From Przewalskia tangutica (taxonomy: Eukaryota > Streptophyta > Magnoliopsida > Solanales > Solanaceae): 64,000 nt of DNA. A program made the translations under genes and the position numbers. Positions 57,561-64,000 of this stretch are shown piece by piece (the first letter of the stretch is position 1; the number at the start of each line of letters is the position of its first letter). Below the pieces are notes generated by a model. It was not told the origin of the DNA. It saw only the letters and a program-made list of their open reading frames with translations, and searched no databases. The stretch covers positions 52,127,007-52,191,006 of the forward strand of contig CM056732.1 in the NCBI GenBank assembly GCA_029844215.1, read 5' to 3'.

Positions 57561-59444
57561 CACAGTACTTGCACAACAAAGGCTATCACAATAAGCATAG
57601 GCAAGTTTCACAACAACAAACATAGGCAAGTTTCACAACAACAAACATAGGCAAGTTATACACAACTCAAGGTACTTTCATTTTATGTCAAGTCCGGGTT
57701 TTAACCCTAAAGTACTACGTACGTTAAATTCCTTTTAAAGAGATCCATTCCTTTTATAAAAGTCACCCGATACCCGTAGTATAAAAAAATAGAGTGACTT
57801 ACATCTTTTAAGCAAACCAAAACAACTTCTCTTATTAAAGCCAAGTTTCCACATTTAAAACCAATGATAAAAACCCTTCTTTTGTTTTCATAAAGTCGTT
57901 ATAACCAACTTCCCATAAAGCTGTTATAACACTTTAAGTTTTAAACCATTTTAAGACAACACAATGCCTTTCTTTTCCCTAAAGTTCCAGTTTGCCTAAT
58001 TTTCATTACTCAAGTCTCTTTTTAGAAAAGTTTCATAGTTCAATGTCTTAATCCCTTTTTAAAACTATTGAGTAACATATGCCTTATGTGAGTGTAGGTT
58101 ATTCTTATTCATAATCAATCTTATTAAGCAGCCATGATCTAGAAAATGTAATATCATTTTGTCTCATCTTAGCTTCTATGCAGATGGAGGTTTCTACTGG
58201 TTTTAATAATACTTCATTATTCAATACATTTTCCTTTATTAACGCCGGTGGTTTGTTGATACACATTCGATTTCCAAATCAAGAAACATTATTCCTTTTA
58301 AAAGCACGTACTCATTACTCACGAATGAGGTTTCACACAAAACTCATTTTAATTCATTAAGTTAAGTCTCTTATCTTCTAAAATTAGTAAACCATTTTCT
58401 TTACCTCACTTAAGACGTTATACCTAACTCCCCATAAAGCTAGTATAACTCTTTTTTAAAAACCTTTTAAAACCAAGTGTTACTCTTCTTTCAAAAATGG
58501 TTTCTTAACATTTGAAATACATTCAAGGTTCTTATTATTCAGCTTAAGTCAAAGACATTGCCACCACTACGCTCAATTAGCACACGTCGTCTACCGTACT
58601 ATATATTATTCAGCTTAAGTCAAAAGACATTGCATTACTATATATATCTTCCTTTAAAATATCATGCTCAAGAGTATAGGAAGAATCACATACCGCGACG
58701 ATTATCGACTATAAGCAAAACGCTCACTCGCTATAACCCGCTAGCCTGTCCACCTTCTAAGTAGCCCATGCTACTTGCGAACATTCAACCAATAAAGGTT
58801 ATCGATCTCAGATATACACGATCCTATGTAAGTCTGATTTAACTTCTACTTATTCTTCCAAGTGATTTCACTCAATCCTTTTGTAATATCCTCCTATTAC
58901 ATTCAATTCTCTTATGAATCTTAAATTCATTTCTATACTACTACGATGTAATTCCCAATTACAATAGAAGGATGAGTATTTACCTCGATGAGCCCAAAAT
59001 TATCCGAGTTTAAAGTCGCTCACGAGCAACGCTAGCTCTACTCAGTGCTGCTCCAAACAACCCTTAGAAGTTCTACGCAACTTCTACTTAACACTTCAAC
59101 CGACTATGAAGGTTTTTCTTAGGGTTTCGTTTTGGTGACTGAGGGAAGTATAATAGTATTTTCTGGGCTTTCGTATAAGTGTAACCTTGGGAATACTACA
59201 AGGTATTTGGGCTGGAGTATTTGGGCATTATAACAATACTAGAGTATTTCTATACCACAAAGGGGTATTTATACGAGACAACTAGGCTGGGGGTACCCAC
59301 TGCCAAGCCTCTACAAAGGGGAGGGAGGCCCTCGCCAAGACTCTCAAAAGAGGGGAGGAGTTGGACGAACTCAACACTAAGGAGGAGGATTTTTAACACT
59401 TAGCAAATGATTTTTGGATGAAGACAGTTCATCAACTAAGGGGG

Positions 59445-59452
59445 TATTTATA
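59445..59452 (-). promoter_or_regulatory. TATA box in left LTR of K
   Basis: TATAAATA on the minus strand followed by CCCCC, 407 bp from the LTR start. Confidence 0.62.
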
Positions 59453-59859
59453 GGTCAAGAAATGGCCAACCAATGGCCAACCAATGGCCAAGATTCTTCC
59501 AAGTGTATAGCAAGTGTAAGGTCAAGATTTAGCCATGTGCTACCTTATCCATCTACACAAAATATCCTACCTAACCCGACAAAAACAATGCACAAAAACG
59601 TGCTAACTTGCCCCTTTTGCCGTCAACCTCTTCAATGTGAGGTGACATGTCACCCTCCCGTTAGTCCAAAATGTTACGCCTCTAAAAATCCATAAAAATA
59701 ATTATTGACATAGCGGAATTTTCCCTACGAAAGCTGGAAAGCGTTTAAAAACGACTCTTTCCGGCACTTGTGCCTAAATTTCGAAACTTGTCAATTCTTA
59801 AGGCAAAAATTTAATACGTACGCCCTCACGTACATACTCTGGAAATACGGGGTATAACA

Positions 59860-59897
59860 TTCTCCCCTCCTTAGAAACATTCGTCCCGAATGTTCCT
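59860..59897 (-). other. PPT and hairpin of element K
   Basis: Minus strand: AACATTCG/CGAATGTT stem with GGA loop, then AAGGAGGGGAGAA at the LTR edge. Confidence 0.78.
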
Positions 59898-60129
59898 TCT
59901 CAAGGTGGATTACGAAGAAGATCTTCTAACAAGTTGCCAACGCCACGCCTGGCCACGAACTAACACACGTTCTCTTCCTTCCTTACACGTCGTGCCCTCC
60001 TCGAACACTTGAACTCTTCTAGTATACGCACCATACTTCAGTCATTGCTTCAGTTTCCAATACTTTGGAGTCACCACCTCCAAACTTGGTCATCTTACTA
60101 GCCTCAATCTTCCTTAAGGACATTCCCGG

Positions 60130-60640
60130 CCTTCACGATCCGCTTATGGTCGAACATATCCACGAACTCATACGATGGTCATCTAGACATGGGCCTAGCA
60201 CCCTCGTGACCCTACCACCTGGCGGGACCACCCAGCTAACCCCATCTCGAACAGCCGCGGGTTGGCCCTCAACAGCTGACCCGACCCACGCAATGCGTCA
60301 CGCTCTTGTTCCCGATCCGAACAATCTTATTTATACAGTCATGAAAGCTACCACTTCCATTTCACACTACCCATGGACTTATCCTACAACACATTTATAC
60401 GCCAAGTATTTCAACAAAGACTAACCGTAAAATCTTTTATTCAAGATGACCTTACCTCTAAGGTCTCAACACGAAATATTCTAAGGTTCACACTTCCCAT
60501 GCCCCCATACATAACCTTTCAACTAACCATGCTTTCTAACTCATAACCAACATAACGCTATCCGACGTAGCACACAATAAGAAGGTCATTATATCATGCA
60601 TACAAATCTCTGTAGGTTAAGGATATACCGAATCTACCGC
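60130..60640 (-). other. Conserved non-coding segment (K copy)
   Basis: Landmarks shared with I and B: CCCTCGTGACCCTACCAC near 60200, GGTCTCAACACG near 60459, TAACTCATAACCAACATAACG near 60536, GGTTAAGGATATACC near 60613. Between it and the PPT (59898-60130) the DNA matches D, not B, H or I. Confidence 0.5.
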
Positions 60641-60699
60641 TCCACTTAATCATAAGCACTGCAGGCATAGTCGTAGAAGGCGATGAACTCGCCATCGAT

Positions 60700-61830
60700 C
60701 CGGTGCATCGCGCTAACCGCCGTACCTCTCCTATAAGCACGCTCTCGTCACATGGCCGACGCGCAGTGAAACAAGCACCAGATAAAAAACGACATTCCCG
60801 GGATGATGTTTGCCACATCGTACACCGGTGGGGACATGAATCCTGGCTAGCACTTACGTAAACTCAGAACGAAGCCACGAGCTCGACCGGCTCGAATACC
60901 CGAGCGCCACGAAGGCGCGGAGGACCACTGCATCGGGCGGAGGTACATAACTAGCTGTCGAGGCGGTCCGCGAAAGTTACCAAAGGACCTCTGTCTGCCC
61001 TCTTCTGCCGATCTCGGTCATTCCGACCTCTCGTGCCTCACATCCTAGTGCATGAGCTTGTATGCGGGCAATGTCCATGCCGGTGAAGAGCTACACCGCA
61101 CAAGCCTCGCCAAGTAATCATCTAGCCCGTGACGTAGCGGTGTACTCTGCCCTCCATATCGGCCACTCTGAGGGACATACCGAGCTAATGAGTCGAACTC
61201 CACATTGTACTCTCTAACCGTCCGCCCGCCTCAACGTCAAAAATTGTTTACCGAGCCCTCCTCATCCGTGGAGGCAAGAAGTGTGCAAGAAATGCCTTGG
61301 AGAACTCGTACCATACACCGGAAGTGCATTCTCTCCCGGACAGCTCCACGAATCAAACTACGATCATGCGGTATCACGCGGCCGATGCGAACCTAGGACC
61401 ACCGACCGGTCTCCGATGCTCGATCACTCTCATGACCAGAATCGCCGGATGAACTCCTGCGGATCATCCTCGTGCCTCGACCCATAAAACTCGCGGGTTA
61501 CATCTCGTAAAATCCGTAGTCTCAAATGCGCTCGGGGTGAACTACGGGTGCTCTGGGGCTGATCTGCGTGATCCTATCCTCATATTCGCCACGACCACGG
61601 CGATCGCCATCTCGCTTGTAACCCATCTCCTGCTCCAGCCGTGGGATCGAGGTTCAGTATTGTAGTCTCGCAGCCATCGCCGCGCTCTAAACTCTTTGGT
61701 CTTTGGCGGCGTCGCAAAACTCGCGGCTTGCATCTCAGTCTTGGCACGGGCTGCGCCTCGCACTCCTCTGTATCCCACTAGCTCCCTCGGCTGCCTTGCC
61801 CCTCGGGCTGTGGTTGCCTGCGAGAGGCAT
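60700..61830 (-). pseudogene. gag: Gag of element K, frame-broken
   Basis: A minus-strand ATG at 61830-61828 opens MPLAGNHSPRGKAAEG, the shared gag start. The DNA opposite 61390-61500 encodes the gag block that in A begins at 5497, and near 60780-60830 the zinc knuckle (RCGKHHPG). Breaks are frequent. D and K share this gag type and the same 3' spacer, forming one subtype. Confidence 0.6.
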
Positions 61831-62018
61831 AATCGTAAAACGAAGGAATACGTCGGAGGGTCCAACTTATCACTGCCTCTAAGGCACGATCTCGTAATGA
61901 GAAGAATGGAAACTAATCCTAAATGTCCTATAGCCTCACGATTATAGATGTGGTGCACAACACACCGATAATCAAGACTCTACTAGACACGATGCAGTAG
62001 ACACTTTCAGGACTAATC

Positions 62019-62029
62019 GCTCGATACCA
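62019..62029 (-). other. Primer binding site of element K (one base short)
   Basis: TGGTATCGAGC on the minus strand next to the LTR at 62033. Confidence 0.75.
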
Positions 62030-62032
62030 CTT

Positions 62033-64000
62033 TGTCATAACCCGAACCGGGCGTGGATCGTGCCTTACCCGGGCACCTAGTGATACAACATCGAGAAAAT
62101 CAGCGGAAATAAAAACATGAACATGAATTAAGAGACATGATAAATAAACAAAGCAACCAAAAGCGGTTGCCTTGATATATACATAAATACCCGACGATTA
62201 TAATCCTTACAACCCCGATTACAACATGACTCTAAGATTTATACAACAACTATGGCCGGACGGGGCCCCGCCATACCACGAGCGTACAAGAACTTACGGA
62301 CTCGAGTAACATACCAAAGATAAGCCTCAAGGAACGAGCTTCCCATTCGAAAAGGTGATCCTAAGCGCGGATCGACACCGATGTATTCTTCCTGCGGCGT
62401 GAACGCACTCGAAGGAGGTCGATAACAAGTACCAAGTATGTGGCAGAAAAATCGTAAATGAAATCATAATAGTCTATATAAAGCGTGAGACATGTATGAT
62501 AACCAAACTACGATTCACAACATAAGCGATTATGTCAAGTCGTGACTTACGCCTCAAGTCATCCTCACGCGTGGAACTCCTTCCTCACCGCCGCCTAGGT
62601 ACAAATCGGTGATACGTCTGGCATATCTCGGCCCATCTCATGGACCAAGTATAAACGTGTGGAATACATTCCGGATGAACCGTAGTCGAGTGAAATACAT
62701 TCCGGATGAACCGGAGTCGAGTGAAATACATTCCGGATGAACCAAAGAGTCGAGTGAAATACATTCCGGATGAACCGGTAGTCGAGTGAAATACATTCCG
62801 GATGAACGAAGAGTCGAGTGAAATACATTCCGGATGAGCCGTGTCGAGTGAAATACATTCGGATGAACCGGTAGTCGAGTGAAACACAAGATTTGCACAA
62901 CAAAGGCTATCACAATAAGCATAGGCAAGTTTCACAACAAACATAGGCAAGTTTCACAACAACAAACATAGGCAAGTTATACACAACTCAAGGTACTTTC
63001 ATTTTATGTCAAGTCCGGGTTTTAACCCTAAAGTACTCCGTACGTTAAATTCCTTTTAAAGAGATCCATTCCTTTTATAAAGTCACCCGATACGTAGTAT
63101 AAAAAAAAATGAGTGACTTACATCTTTTAAGCAAACCAAAACAACTTCTCTTATTAAAGCCAAGTTTCCACATTTAAAACCAATGATAAAAACCCTTCTT
63201 TTGTTTTCATAAAGTCGTTATAACCAACTTCCCATAAAGCTGTTATAACACTTTAAGTTTTAAACCATTTTAAGACAACACAATGCCTTTCTTTTCCCTA
63301 AAGTTCCAGTTTGCCTAATTTTCATTACTCAAGTCTCTTTTTAGAAAAGTTTCATAGTTCAATGTCTTAATCCCTTTTTAAAACTATTGAGTAACATATG
63401 CCTTATGTGAGTGTAGGTTATTCTTATTCATAATCAATCTTATTAAGCAGCCATGATCTAGAAAATGTAATATCATTTTGTCTCATCTTAGCTTCTATGC
63501 AGATGGAGGTTTCTACTGGTTTTAATAATACTTCATTATTCAATACATTTTCCTTTATTAACGCTGCAGTGGTTTGTTGATACACATTCTGATTTCCGAA
63601 ATCAGTAAAACATTATTCCTTTTAAAAAGCACGTACTCATTACTCACGAATGAGGTTTCACACAAAACTCATTTTAATTCATTAAGTTAAGTCTCTTATC
63701 TTCTAAAATTAGTAAACCATTTTCTTTACGTCACTTAAGACGTTATACCTAACTCCCCATAAAGCTAGTATAACTCTTTTTTAAAAACCTTTTAAAACCA
63801 AGTGTTACTCTTCTTTCAAAAATGGTTTCTTAACATTTGAAATACATTCAAGGTTCTTATTATTCAGGCTTAAGTCAAAGACATTGTCGTACCACTACGT
63901 TCAATTAGCACACGTACGTCTACCGTACTATATATTATTCAGGCTTAAGTCAAAAGACATTGCCGTACTATATATATCTTCCTTTAAAATATCATGCTCA
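62033..64000 (-). repeat. 5' LTR of element K (right copy), truncated by window end
   Basis: Starts TGTCATAACCCGAACC. Minisatellite 62650-62885, core 63450-63615 with a perfect palindrome CTGATTTCCGAAATCAG (63589-63605) that is damaged in the left copy. The TATA box and U3 lie beyond the window. Confidence 0.85.
62650..62885 (-). repeat. Type-3 minisatellite, right LTR of K
   Basis: Seven 33-bp units, same count as in the left LTR. They differ chiefly in the number of C in TTCCCGGA/TTCCGGA/TTCGGA. Confidence 0.92.

Larger units (their letters stand above)
56713..59859 (-). repeat. 3' LTR of element K (left copy)
   Basis: Starts TGTCACAACCCGAACC, ends GGGTATAACA, 3147 bp. TATA box 59452-59445, core 58290-58131, 33-bp minisatellite 57330-57560, paired GTTATAAC motifs about 57897-57930. 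Confidence 0.88.
56713..64000 (-). mobile_element. Element K: non-autonomous LTR retrotransposon, right end beyond window
   Basis: Left LTR 56713-59859, internal region 59860-62032, right LTR from 62033. PPT and hairpin are at the left LTR and the primer site at the right one, so it reads leftward. The inside has gag relics and the conserved segment only. It sits about 20 bp past the LTR of J; GTAGT (56708-56712) would be the target copy. Copies of LTR text such as 57840-58060 and 63130-63360 appear identical, so the insertion is young. Confidence 0.88.

Noticed and set aside
57231..57629. 132-codon minus-strand frame with a repeated VFHSTTGSSGN-like peptide
   Set aside because: It arises because a 33-bp tandem repeat keeps any frame open; overlapping frames are equally open and no start or domain is convincing.
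1..64000. Cellular genes or a bacterial-type operon
   Set aside because: No frame outside A shows a recognisable non-transposon domain, and all intervals can be assigned to LTRs or internal regions of LTR elements.

Overview
The window is plant nuclear repeat DNA and holds no recognisable cellular gene, tRNA or rRNA. It is a pile-up of nested LTR retrotransposons of the Ty3/gypsy superfamily. The only well-preserved coding region (about 5.5-13.1 kb, + strand) encodes gag, protease, reverse transcriptase, RNase H and integrase with a C-terminal chromodomain-like tail. With 3-3.7 kb LTRs and an initiator-Met primer site, this fits a chromovirus of the Tekay/Del type. An asterid host, perhaps Solanaceae, is suggested by protein style and LTR termini, but that is a weak inference.

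Layout (my own letters; + or - is element orientation). B(-): internal region 1-2151 and 5' LTR 2152-5496, inserted in the gag of A. A(+): gag-pol 5497-13211, interrupted by solo LTR E(-) 9122-12391, then 3' LTR 13212-15710. A sits inside the 5' LTR of C(+), seen as 15711-16387 and 25825-27461; complete element D(-) 16388-25824 splits those two pieces. C internal is 27462-28506. L(+), an LTR seen as 28507-28738 and 35680-38489, is inserted in C. L is split by solo LTR F(+) 28739-35679, which itself contains solo LTR G(-) 31978-35226. L is cut again by H(-), from 38490. The left LTR of H is split by complete element I(+) 39407-48900, and the H internal region (51287-53150) is split by J(+), LTR 53151-56691. 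J is cut just after its primer site by K(-), 56713 to the window end. The deepest chain is C > L > H > J > K. Five-base target duplications support D (ATGAA), E (CGTAT), F (CCCAC), G (GTACT) and I (GGTAG).

Only A carries pol. B, D, H, I and K are non-autonomous: they keep the primer site, a decayed gag with traces of a zinc knuckle, and the polypurine tract. In place of protease-RT-RNase H they carry a shared non-coding segment; B, H and I also keep an integrase remnant. They probably borrow enzymes from A-like elements. Common signals recur in the different LTR subfamilies: a TATA box usually 340-490 bp from the LTR start, a G-box palindrome, paired GTTATAAC palindromes, a strongly conserved core with a palindrome and AATAAA, and a slot filled by unrelated minisatellites. 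A perfect inverted repeat sits directly before the polypurine tract.

Caution: near-identical copies differ mainly by small indels at CAG/CTG/CCG sites and homopolymers, while AT-rich stretches are identical over hundreds of bases. This looks like long-read consensus error at methylated CHG sites, so many frameshifts may not be real.
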